Assembly (NCBI GenBank): GCA_014523485.1
Contig: JAATVK010000113.1
Coordinates: 1 to 8,295 of the forward strand
Length of the DNA: 8,295 bases
DNA from: Nitrososphaerales archaeon TH5894
GTDB taxonomy: Archaea; Thermoproteota; Nitrososphaeria; Nitrososphaerales; Nitrososphaeraceae
Direction of reading: 5' to 3'
Shown here one piece after another: positions 1-5,533 of the stretch (position 1 is the first letter of the stretch; every line of letters begins with the position of its first letter). The position numbers and the translations under genes are program-made. The notes under the pieces are model-generated. The model did no database searches. It saw only the letters and a list, made by a program, of their open reading frames with translations, and was not told where the DNA came from.

Positions 1-1
1 A

Positions 2-346
2 GAAGAGGAAATAGATAGATATGTGTCCCATTATTCCTCTCCTGGTGGAATGCGTGCAGGGTTTGAATATTATAGAGCATTTTCCCAGGATGCAGAAGAT
101 AACAAGGAATCAGCAGCACAGGGAAAACTTACAATGCCAGTGCTTGTCTTGTCAGGTGACGTATATCCAGCTTTAGGAGGAGACTTTCCTGCAAGCACTA
201 CATTAAACTCTATACAAGCTTTAGCTGAAAATGTGCAAGGTGTAATAGTTCCATTTTCTGGACACTGGATTCCAGAAGAACAACCACAGTTTGTAATAGA
301 CCAGTTATCCAAATTCTTTAGAAATGAGAATAATGAAATTAAATAA
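2..346 (+). CDS. Alpha/beta hydrolase, C-terminal part (5' end outside window)
   Basis: The reading frame is open from base 2, so the gene starts left of the window and about 114 C-terminal residues are visible. The segment resembles soluble epoxide hydrolase/haloalkanoate dehalogenase-like alpha/beta hydrolases. It has SPGGMRAGFEYYRAF in the cap-to-core region, a core strand MPVLVLSGD that would precede the catalytic acid, and VPFSGHWIPEEQP, in which GHW carries the catalytic histidine. The short amphipathic end (FVIDQLSKFF) is the usual last helix of the fold. The nucleophile elbow lies outside the window, so hydrolase, dehalogenase and esterase cannot be told apart. A GTG at 23 is only an internal codon: coding-like sequence (EEEIDRY) precedes it. 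The gene converges on the minus-strand gene ending at 447, with about 100 bases between them. Confidence 0.85.
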   Translation, partial: EEEIDRYVSHYSSPGGMRAGFEYYRAFSQDAEDNKESAAQGKLTMPVLVLSGDVYPALGGDFPASTTLNSIQALAENVQGVIVPFSGHWIPEEQPQFVIDQLSKFFRNENNEIK

Positions 347-446
347 AAGTACCTGAAAATAATCACTGTATTTATGTTATACTTTATGGTAGAAACTTGA
401 TTCTTTAATTTCTTTAATTGATTTTATAAATGTAAAAAATAAAAAT

Positions 447-1127
447 TCATTTAGAGATCTCTATTGTATTCATTATTCTTTCAAATAATGGTAAATTGCT
501 ATCGAAGGAGGGAATATCTGATTGACAAAAAAATTCATAAATTCTATTTTTAACATAAATATATCTTATCAAATATTGGTAATTTTCTTTAATTTCCTCT
601 GATTCTTGTTCCTTATATATAATTTGATACATATCATAAGTATTCACTTCTTTATCAGAAAAGTTAGAATTAGTTAGAAATATTATATCTAGTTTCTTTA
701 ATTCAATAATTTTTGAAGATAAAAATTCTTTAAATGTTTGAAATTTTTCCTTATAAATAAATATTATCATAAGGACATTTTTATTTTTTGGATTTTGAAA
801 TTTAACTAAAGCAATTAAATTATCTGAATCTGCATTTAGGTCATTTTTCTTACAAAATTTTGGAAATTGTACAATTAGCGAATATTTTATATTTGCATAT
901 TGAGAAAATTCTTTTATGGATGAATGGATTGTGTGATAATTTTGTTTGAGTTGCTTCTGTAATTTCTTTGTAGAAATAAATGAGTTAATTGAACGTACAA
1001 GATTAATAAATATAATAGGTACAAAGGAAAACCCAAAGCTGCCAAAATCAAATTCAAATTCTGCTTTTTCATACCATTTTTTATTTTTTGATTCTTTTAT
1101 GTCTTCCTCTAATTTCCTTTCTGACAT
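447..1127 (-). CDS. PsbP-like domain protein, probably membrane-anchored
   Basis: This encodes 226 residues from an ATG at 1127. Residues 1-27 are charged. Residues 28-47 (around FSFVPIIFINLV) are hydrophobic and could be a membrane segment. Residues about 80-224 follow the PsbP/DUF1795 layout: an opening strand (IKYSLIVQFPKF), a strand LIALVKFQNP, a helix FKEFLSSKIIELKK, then a YDMYQIIYK strand, YLIRYIYVKNRIYEFF, and the closing helix LPLFERIMNTIEI. PsbP-like proteins are common in Nitrososphaerota, but their role there is not settled. No catalytic residues are evident. The frame is open upstream of the ATG as far as a TAA at 1200-1202 and encodes another membrane helix, so this ATG may not be the original start (see 1128-1310). 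The family call rests on overall pattern, not a diagnostic motif. Confidence 0.6.
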   Translation of the reverse strand: MSERKLEEDIKESKNKKWYEKAEFEFDFGSFGFSFVPIIFINLVRSINSFISTKKLQKQLKQNYHTIHSSIKEFSQYANIKYSLIVQFPKFCKKNDLNADSDNLIALVKFQNPKNKNVLMIIFIYKEKFQTFKEFLSSKIIELKKLDIIFLTNSNFSDKEVNTYDMYQIIYKEQESEEIKENYQYLIRYIYVKNRIYEFFCQSDIPSFDSNLPLFERIMNTIEISK

Positions 1128-1310
1128 CTTTTTAATCTTTTTTTTAAAAATAATAATAGCAGATATAATTAATGCTCCTATGAGAATCGATACATAACCT
1201 TAAAAAATTATTCCAATTAAAATAAAAAAAATACCTATAATAATAGAGAATACAAAAAAAGTATTTAATAAGAATCCATTAAATCCTCTTACAAAAGTTT
1301 CATATTTCAA
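1128..1310 (-). pseudogene. Interrupted 5' part of the PsbP-like gene (two membrane helices)
   Basis: The frame of the 447-1127 gene continues upstream without a start codon as GYVSILIGALIISAIIIF followed by a KKKIKK stop-transfer-like stretch, then meets a TAA at 1200-1202. Beyond that stop the same frame goes on as about 36 further residues that begin plausibly at a TTG (1308-1310): KYETFVRGFNGFLLN, then a hydrophobic helix ending FFILIGIIF. The two segments look like paired membrane helices of one protein, so the gene seems to have spanned 447-1310 and been broken by one nonsense codon. A sequencing error is equally possible. AT-rich DNA readily gives Ile/Phe-rich readings, so the evidence is suggestive only. 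Confidence 0.4.
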
Positions 1311-1616
1311 TCTGATCCATTGAATTTTAAAGGTAATAAAGATATTTGTCTTTTATTCATTATAATATTTTTCTGATTAAAAAATTATGCTGAGATGAAA
1401 GACTCCAAGCATCATTAAACAAAGATATGCAATATAAAACATATATTATTACAAATAATGAAAATTCTAAGGTTATTTTTTGATTGTTCATGGCTAATTT
1501 GATTATGGTATGAATAAAGATAATGTATAATTTTGTCCTTAGGTAAATGCATGTAAAGGAAGTTTAAATTGTTAATTTGCTAAAAAAGCAATTTACAATT
1601 GATAATTTCGACTAAT

Positions 1617-1642
1617 AAAAAATTTTCGGCGCCTAAAAATTT
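1617..1642. repeat. GGCGCC-centred near-palindrome flanked by AAAAATTTTC repeats
   Basis: Two copies of AAAAATTTTC flank the self-complementary hexamer GGCGCC (1628-1633). Because AAAAATTTT is itself almost palindromic, the whole block is nearly its own reverse complement. It is an island of G+C in very AT-rich sequence. It could be a protein-binding site or a cruciform-prone spot; no function is known. Confidence 0.4.
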
Positions 1643-1707
1643 TCAATAACAAAATAAATTTAATAATTAATAGGATGACTGGAATGGCTCAGAATTGCAT
1701 CCTATTC

Positions 1708-1732
1708 CATTACACAACTATATTGTGTAATG
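1708..1732. repeat. Inverted repeat, 10-bp perfect stem, 5-base loop
   Basis: CATTACACAA (1708-1717) is the exact reverse complement of TTGTGTAATG (1723-1732), around the loop CTATA. No T-tract follows directly, so it does not look like a terminator. Just upstream, TGGAAT (1680-1685) can pair with ATTCCA (1704-1709), which would compete with the main stem. The function is unknown. Confidence 0.55.
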
Positions 1733-1915
1733 ATATTAATTATATGGTATTGGTATTATTTAGGATGATTGGTAAAAAAATTATAACATGTAATATATTA
1801 TTTCTAAGAATTCGTTTTGATTCTAAATCTTGGAAATATGATAAATAAATTTAAATATATTGTGATTGTGATATTACATTTTAATTAGAATATAGAACAT
1901 ACAAGTCAATTAATC

Positions 1916-2010
1916 GGGTTCACCACTCTAACAGTAGGGTTCACCTACATATTAAGAAAGCTGGTCGGGAGTAGAACCTTCCATATAGTAGGTTCTACCA
2001 CATACTAAAG
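1916..2010. other. GC-richer block of related stem-loops; possible structured RNA or binding site
   Basis: GGGTTCACC occurs at 1916-1924 and again at 1937-1945, 21 bases apart. GTAGG/CCTAC (1934-1938 with 1944-1948) form a short hairpin. GTAGAACCT (1971-1979) and AGGTTCTAC (1990-1998) form a perfect 9-bp stem with a 10-base loop. The piece from 1934 (GTAGGGTTCACCTACATATT) is repeated imperfectly from 1988 (GTAGGTTCTACCACATACT), so the block looks like a diverged tandem duplication with a period of about 54 bases. A TATA-like AAATATATT (1852-1860) lies about 55 bases upstream. The strand and whether it is transcribed cannot be told from sequence. Confidence 0.4.
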
Positions 2011-2033
2011 TGTCTTTTGAAGATTGTAAAACA

Positions 2034-2210
2034 TTAAACTGAGTTCCTTTGATTTTTTAATAATGAAATTGCAAGAAATTTTATTATTTTGAAAGATATA
2101 AAGAGAATTATTGATAATATTTCTCTGTAAACTGTTTGATTATGTTCGCGATTTCTTTTTATTTTTTTAACTAAATAATATGCAATTCTAATTATTAAAT
2201 CCTTATTCAT
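2034..2210 (-). CDS. Possible small protein, 58 residues, unrecognised
   Basis: An ATG at 2210 opens a 58-codon minus-strand frame, long for stop-rich AT-rich DNA. The product would be basic and hydrophobic. It begins MNKDLIIRIAYYLVKKIKRN, has EHNQTVYREIL in the middle, then a hydrophobic stretch ILSIILFISFKIIKFLAISL and a polar end. Its start codon abuts the first TTAACCTAA element, so it would be divergent from the gene at 2376 and share the element array with it. No family is recognised. It has no clear ribosome-binding site and may be a chance frame. Confidence 0.25.
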   Translation of the reverse strand: MNKDLIIRIAYYLVKKIKRNREHNQTVYREILSIILFISFKIIKFLAISLLKNQRNSV

Positions 2211-2314
2211 TAACCTAATTTAACCTAACCATAGTACTTAAGTTTTACGTTAATTTAACCTAAATTAAAGTTATAGGTTAATAAAATAAAAAGTCATATC
2301 ATACTTTAACCTAA
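2210..2314. repeat. Array of TTAACCTAA elements, candidate operator
   Basis: The 9-mer TTAACCTAA occurs exactly four times on the plus strand, at 2210-2218, 2220-2228, 2255-2263 and 2306-2314. An inverted copy with one mismatch (ATAGGTTAA) is at 2273-2281. The first two copies are 10 bases apart, one helical turn. The last copy sits just before the TATA-like box at 2320-2328, where a bound protein could block TFB/TBP. The array precedes a gene for a ribbon-helix-helix-like protein, so autoregulation is a natural guess. Alternatives are iterons of a replication origin or a remnant of a mobile element. A related TTATAGGTTA also occurs at 3801-3810. Confidence 0.55.
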
Positions 2315-2319
2315 ACTAA

Positions 2320-2328
2320 TATATAAAA
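2320..2328 (+). promoter_or_regulatory. TATA-like box for the RHH/zinc-knuckle gene
   Basis: TATATAAAA lies 20-28 bases before the ATG at 2348-2350, the spacing expected of an archaeal leaderless promoter. This spacing favours 2348 over the GTG at 2376 as the original start. One TTAACCTAA copy ends six bases upstream, over the BRE position. Confidence 0.5.
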
Positions 2329-2375
2329 ATAAGTCACAAAAGAAAGGATGGTCAACAATTCAAATTAGAGAAGAT

Positions 2376-2726
2376 GTGAAAAACAATTTATTAGAGTTAT
2401 ATAATAATGATAAAAAAAGACCGTCTAATCAAAAATTTACAGCTTATTTAGATCTCATTTTAAAAAATAGAATAGCGTTCAACAAACAAATAACAGTGTA
2501 TGGTCCATTTCTTGAATTTAATTCTGCTATAGATACTCATATAGCAGTTAAAGATAACACAATGAATAGGCTTGTTACGATATACATTAATTCAAAAAAG
2601 AAGGAGCTACAATGCGATTTTTGTGAGAAAACTGATTGTTTACACATTGGATTTTGTTTTGCAGTTCCAGAAATTTATAAGGTATTAATTGAGAATGGTT
2701 TCAGGCCAAAGAAAGGTAGAAGATAA
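2376..2726 (+). CDS. Small ribbon-helix-helix-like protein with CX2CX4CXH motif; start apparently frameshifted
   Basis: The first legal start in this frame is a GTG at 2376, giving 116 residues. Codons just upstream read GWSTIQIREDV without any ATG, GTG or TTG after the preceding stop (2307). STIQIREDVKNNLLELYNND followed by SNQKFTAYLDLILKNR has the strand-helix-helix pattern of an RHH/Arc-type DNA-binding domain. An ATG at 2348 would give MSTIQIREDV if one G of its GG were absent, and it lies correctly behind the TATA box. A one-base frameshift or a sequence error is therefore likely. The C-terminal half has C80, C83, C88 and H90 in CDFCEKTDCLH, a zinc-knuckle-like CX2CX4CXH, followed by FCFAVPEIYKVL and a basic tail (PKKGRR). 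I infer a metal-binding transcription factor. The family name is unknown to me. The TTAACCTAA array upstream fits autoregulation. Confidence 0.65.
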   Translation: MKNNLLELYNNDKKRPSNQKFTAYLDLILKNRIAFNKQITVYGPFLEFNSAIDTHIAVKDNTMNRLVTIYINSKKKELQCDFCEKTDCLHIGFCFAVPEIYKVLIENGFRPKKGRR

Positions 2727-2875
2727 CTATAATCATTTAATTATACTTATAAAGTAAAATAAATTTCATAAATATTTTTTATTTTCAATTAATAAAGATA
2801 GAGTAACTTCAAAATACAAAATAATAAAGATTTAGAACAAATAATTTTAGTAAATGAAAACTAAAAATCTAACCA

Positions 2876-2913
2876 TATCAATACCAAATATGTTTAACTA
2901 TGGTATTTATTGA
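2876..2913. terminator. Hairpin between converging genes, possible shared terminator
   Basis: AATACCA (2880-2886) pairs with TGGTATT (2901-2907) around a 14-base loop, and flanking ATCA/TGAT can extend the stem across a small bulge. It lies between the ends of the genes at 2726 (+) and 2970 (-), where transcription from both sides should stop. T-rich runs occur on both strands nearby. Archaeal termination depends mainly on T-tracts, so the role of the hairpin is uncertain. Confidence 0.3.
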
Positions 2914-2969
2914 TAACAAATTAAAAAGAACATGCCAAAGAATAAATTCATTATAACAAAATAAGAGTT

Positions 2970-3674
2970 TTAGAATAAACCTGATCCGAATGCAATAGCC
3001 ATAATAGCTAATATGATTGCACTTATTTTTGGAAGATATTTAATATAATGAATTATTCTATCCTGGATAGTGGTAATTACTTTAACAGATAAAATTGTAA
3101 CACCTATTAAGGCAATAGATACTGATAAAGCATATACAATAACTAACAATAATGGATTTACTCCTGCTGCTGTTAAAGAAAGTATCACAAATTCCTCTTC
3201 ATGTGCAAATCCTAGTACTAAAGCAGAACCTGCTAATGCTGAGAGAGAGGGTATTATTCTTATTTGATGTGTATGAAGATGTCTATGATATCCTTCAGAT
3301 TTATGCCAATGAATATGATCATGCTTCACCTCATCTGAAAATTGATGCAAATGACCATGTTGATTTACTAAATCATCTGGTTTTTCTTTCCAAAACATAT
3401 ACGCCAATATTGCGAGTGCAATTCCTGCAGCGTAGTTGAGATAATTCTGAGGTATATAGATATAGGTGCTAAATAAGAGAAATGCTAATACTACAACTAT
3501 TGAAGAAAGAAAATGCGCCATAGCAAGTATGCTTGAACTTAAAATGCTACTTAGTAGTGGTTTTTTGCTTTGAAGCGAATATAAAACTGCTATTGTCCAG
3601 CCATGGGATGGATTAATTCCATGTAACAAGCCAAAAATAGTTATACCAGATAAAATGGCTATTATTTCTTGCAA
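2970..3674 (-). CDS. NicO/RcnA-like membrane transporter with His-rich loop
   Basis: This 234-residue membrane protein starts at a TTG (3674), the only legal start after the in-frame stop upstream. About six helices are visible: 4-20, 41-69, 77-94, 143-157, 161-195 and 215-232. Helix 1 carries HGINPSHGW (residues 18-26), like the HGxxPDH signature of nickel/cobalt transporters of the NicO/RcnA/UreH class. Helix 2 carries AMAHFLSS, another His position typical of that class. The loop 106-136 between helices 3 and 4 holds 11 histidines with acidic residues, a likely metal-binding segment. GFAHEEEF (155-162) places His and three Glu in or beside a membrane helix. It probably moves a divalent metal such as Ni or Co, but direction and metal cannot be read from sequence. 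SafE/TauE-like or cytochrome-maturation (CcdA-like) relatives are alternatives. It is divergent from the gene at 3933. Confidence 0.72.
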   Translation of the reverse strand: MQEIIAILSGITIFGLLHGINPSHGWTIAVLYSLQSKKPLLSSILSSSILAMAHFLSSIVVVLAFLLFSTYIYIPQNYLNYAAGIALAILAYMFWKEKPDDLVNQHGHLHQFSDEVKHDHIHWHKSEGYHRHLHTHQIRIIPSLSALAGSALVLGFAHEEEFVILSLTAAGVNPLLLVIVYALSVSIALIGVTILSVKVITTIQDRIIHYIKYLPKISAIILAIMAIAFGSGLF

Positions 3675-3932
3675 TGATGAGTATTATATATTAAAATCTA
3701 TTATAACTCTTTTTGGATGAAAATTCTTTAATTATATATTACCATATTATAATTTCGAAATAAAAAAATTTAGTACAAAAAATTAGAAGCTTTATTGGAA
3801 TTATAGGTTAGGAGTTTTTTCGATATCTATAATATTTATTTTTGGAGATTCTGATTTTATAAACAACTTTTAACTTCAATATTTCTTAACAATTACAAAG
3901 ATTCTTATTTTTTATTTCATGATATAAATATA

Positions 3933-4172
3933 GTGTATGTTTCAAAAAAGACTGGAAAATATATAATTATTATAGGATTAATACTGATTATAGCAGGAAT
4001 AGTCTTTACATTGCAAAGTAAGTCAATTGTTGGACCTTCTTCTTCCTTCATGTATCAAAATCCAGAATGGACAGTTAATGGTTATGTTATAATAGCTATA
4101 GGTACAATAATGAGTGTATTTGGTATAGTAGTATGGCAAATTGGGACTAAAAAGACGTCAATAGTAGATTAA
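3933..4172 (+). CDS. Small two-helix membrane protein
   Basis: This gene encodes 79 residues from a GTG at 3933. No ATG, GTG or TTG occurs in frame between it and the stop at 3852. A basic N-terminus (KKTGK) precedes helix 1 (about 10-27, IIIIGLILIIAGIVF). A polar loop of about 22 residues contains GPSSSFMYQNPEWTVNG. Helix 2 (about 50-69, YVIIAIGTIMSVFGIVVW) is followed by a second basic end (GTKKTS). By the positive-inside rule both ends are cytoplasmic and the loop is outside. I do not know its function. The composition is typical of short membrane proteins of Nitrososphaerota. It has no obvious ribosome-binding site, and no strong TATA box was found at the leaderless distance. Confidence 0.7.
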   Translation: MYVSKKTGKYIIIIGLILIIAGIVFTLQSKSIVGPSSSFMYQNPEWTVNGYVIIAIGTIMSVFGIVVWQIGTKKTSIVD

Positions 4173-4518
4173 TCTATTGAAATTGAATCAATTTTAAATA
4201 TTATTTTGATAACAATCTCATACATAATAACTATATCATTTGAATAAAATATTATTCTAGGAAAAAGATTTGTTTCTAATACATAAGAAACAATAAATAA
4301 AATTGTATTGCCTAACATACTCATCAACAAAAAGAAGACAAAATTTTAGATAAATATACTTCTTATTTGTTTGTTGTTATTATTGATAGACTTCAAATAA
4401 AACTTAATTATCAAATAAACAAAAGATTGTAGAGACACTTAATATAGATTTTTTTTCTATTTTAGATGTAACCATAACATAATATATATATTTAATAAAT
4501 TAAGCTAATGAGTATATC
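4173..4518. other. Intergenic stretch with a hairpin and a promoter; no gene seen
   Basis: No ORF worth reporting lies here. TTGTTTCT (4270-4277) and AGAAACAA (4286-4293) form a perfect 8-bp stem with an 8-base loop about 100 bases after the preceding gene. No T-tract follows immediately, so a terminator role is doubtful. The right end carries the promoter-like sequence of the cupin gene. Confidence 0.5.
4486..4496 (+). promoter_or_regulatory. TATA-like box for the cupin gene
   Basis: TATATTTAATA-type sequence within an AT run lies about 23-33 bases before the TTG start at 4519, the position expected for an archaeal leaderless transcript. The surrounding AT-richness makes such matches common, so support is moderate. 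Confidence 0.4.
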
Positions 4519-5010
4519 TTGGATAAAGATAGTACGTATTGGATCAGAAAATTGAATCTCCAGAAACATCCAGAGGGAGGATACTTCGTTGAATCCTACA
4601 GATCCGTAGAATCAGTAAACTTGCCTAGATATGATGGGCCTCGACATGTTTGTACGGCTATCTATTATTTACTTGTAGGAGATGAATTTTCATCTTTTCA
4701 TGTATTGAAATCTGATGAGCTGTGGCATTTTTATGCTGGCAGCAGCTTGACTTTGTATATAATAGAACCAAATGGAAGATTAAATGAAGTCATATTAGGG
4801 GAGAATATTGATAAGGGACATACTTTTCAAACAGCTGTAAAGTCAGGATGTTATTTTGCAGCATCAGTCGATGAGTACAATTCTTATTCTTTAGTTGGCT
4901 GCACTGTTTCACCTGGATTCGATTACCAAGACTGGAAGATAGGAGATATGAAAACACTAACCAAATTATATCCACAACATAAATCAATTATAGAAAAATA
5001 TACAAGATAA
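4519..5010 (+). CDS. Cupin_5 (DUF985) family protein
   Basis: This 163-residue gene starts at a TTG; the only in-frame codons before it lead to a stop at 4501. It carries the full DUF985 signature in order: HPEGGYFVESYRS (17-29), TAIYYLLVGDEFSSFHVLKS (46-65), DELWHFYAGSSLTLY (66-80), a GCYFAAS strand (110-116) and YSLVGCTVSPGFDYQDW (123-139). The family adopts a single RmlC-like cupin beta-barrel. Its conserved histidines and acidic residues (H61, E67 and H70 here) line the pocket. A substrate has not been generally established for the family; a sugar- or metabolite-binding/isomerising role is a guess. Length is normal and the gene looks intact. No partner gene adjoins it: the nearest plus-strand neighbours are 346 and 523 bases away. 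Confidence 0.9.
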   Translation: MDKDSTYWIRKLNLQKHPEGGYFVESYRSVESVNLPRYDGPRHVCTAIYYLLVGDEFSSFHVLKSDELWHFYAGSSLTLYIIEPNGRLNEVILGENIDKGHTFQTAVKSGCYFAASVDEYNSYSLVGCTVSPGFDYQDWKIGDMKTLTKLYPQHKSIIEKYTR

Positions 5011-5456
5011 TCTTCTTTTTTCTAACATTTAGCTTTACAAATTATGACATTGTTACAGTGAACCTTGTTATTTGTAAAAAATTATTACCTTAAGTACTGT
5101 CTATTTACTGTCTATACAAGAGTAGTTAATAATTTTTCATCTGCTAATTTAATTACGAACTTCATTACTAAAAAATATTATACCAATAAATCCCACTTTC
5201 ATAAACCAGCATTAAATATATTGTTAGATTTAAAATTTTCATCTGCTATATCTTCTGATTATATATAGAAACTACAAAATACCGTTCATGGCTTGATTTG
5301 TTTTAGAATAGGATATATCTACCATTGCAAAATCTTTGCACAGTTTAGGATTCTACTTTTACGTGTATTGATTTTCTTAGTGACGTATTAGCATAGTATT
5401 ACACTAATATTCATGAATATGTTAGGTTCTGTTTGATTGTATACAGGAGTAGGTTT

Positions 5457-5473
5457 GATCAAATAATTTGATC
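5457..5473. promoter_or_regulatory. 17-bp palindrome, candidate operator of the FxLYD gene
   Basis: GATCAAAT-A-ATTTGATC is a perfect palindrome around one central base. It ends 60 bases before the GTG at 5534 and about 32 bases upstream of the TATA-like box at 5505. Its length and symmetry fit a dimeric helix-turn-helix regulator. At this distance it could be an activator site or a distal operator. Confidence 0.4.
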
Positions 5474-5504
5474 TAAAATATATATAATATTATAATATTA
5501 ATAA

Positions 5505-5512
5505 TTTAAATA
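5505..5512 (+). promoter_or_regulatory. TATA box for the FxLYD gene
   Basis: TTTAAATA is close to the archaeal TTTATATA consensus. It lies 22-29 bases before the GTG at 5534 and 25-32 before the ATG at 5537, as for a leaderless transcript. Confidence 0.5.
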
Positions 5513-5533
5513 TCTTTATGTACATATAATAGT

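Larger units (their letters stand above)
1361..2033. other. Gene-poor stretch with hairpins and no convincing gene
   Basis: No ORF of 60 codons or more is present and no protein family is recognisable. The sequence holds a GGCGCC-centred near-palindrome (1617-1642), a 10-bp stem hairpin (1708-1732) and a GC-richer patch with related stem-loops (1916-2010). A 57-codon frame on the plus strand (1675-1848) begins MTGMAQNCILFHYTT and ends RFDSKSWKYDK. It overlaps the hairpin and matches nothing I recognise. A 48-codon minus-strand frame from 1552 is probably chance. I saw no tRNA or rRNA, and no C/D-box RNA with correctly ordered boxes. Confidence 0.5.
5011..5533. other. Intergenic stretch with short repeats and palindromes; no convincing gene
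   Basis: A 67-codon TTG-initiated frame at 5065-5268 (+) has no recognisable domain and looks like chance. Visible structure includes a tandem 11-mer TACTGTCTATT/TACTGTCTATA (5095-5116), a 13-base direct repeat TTTTCATCTGCTA at 5134-5146 and 5236-5248, a perfect 14-bp palindrome ATATTCATGAATAT (5407-5420), and AT-only palindromic sequence TAATATTATAATATTA (5485-5500). The last 80 bases form the promoter region of the FxLYD gene. Confidence 0.5.

Noticed and set aside
70..366. 98-codon minus-strand ORF
   Set aside because: It is antisense to the clear alpha/beta hydrolase frame and has no recognisable domain.
946..1197. 83-codon plus-strand ORF
   Set aside because: It is antisense to the PsbP-like gene and its upstream extension; the minus-strand reading has the family pattern.
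1373..1410. CTGA and GATGA words resembling C/D-box guide RNA boxes
   Set aside because: The order and spacing of boxes are wrong, and no second C'/D' pair is present.
1916..1945. GGGTTCACC resembling a tRNA T-arm
   Set aside because: No acceptor, D-arm or anticodon stem can be folded around it.
3070..3439. Two overlapping plus-strand ORFs of 65 and 95 codons
   Set aside because: Both are shadows of the His-rich transporter on the minus strand.
5180..5200. Minus-strand start reading MKVGFIG, like a Rossmann-type N-terminus
   Set aside because: The frame stops after 17 codons and lacks the rest of a GxGxxG loop, so it is coincidence or an unreadable remnant.
5065..5268. 67-codon TTG-initiated plus-strand ORF
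   Set aside because: It shows no domain, membrane or signal pattern and contains the internal repeats. Its composition is that expected of random AT-rich DNA.
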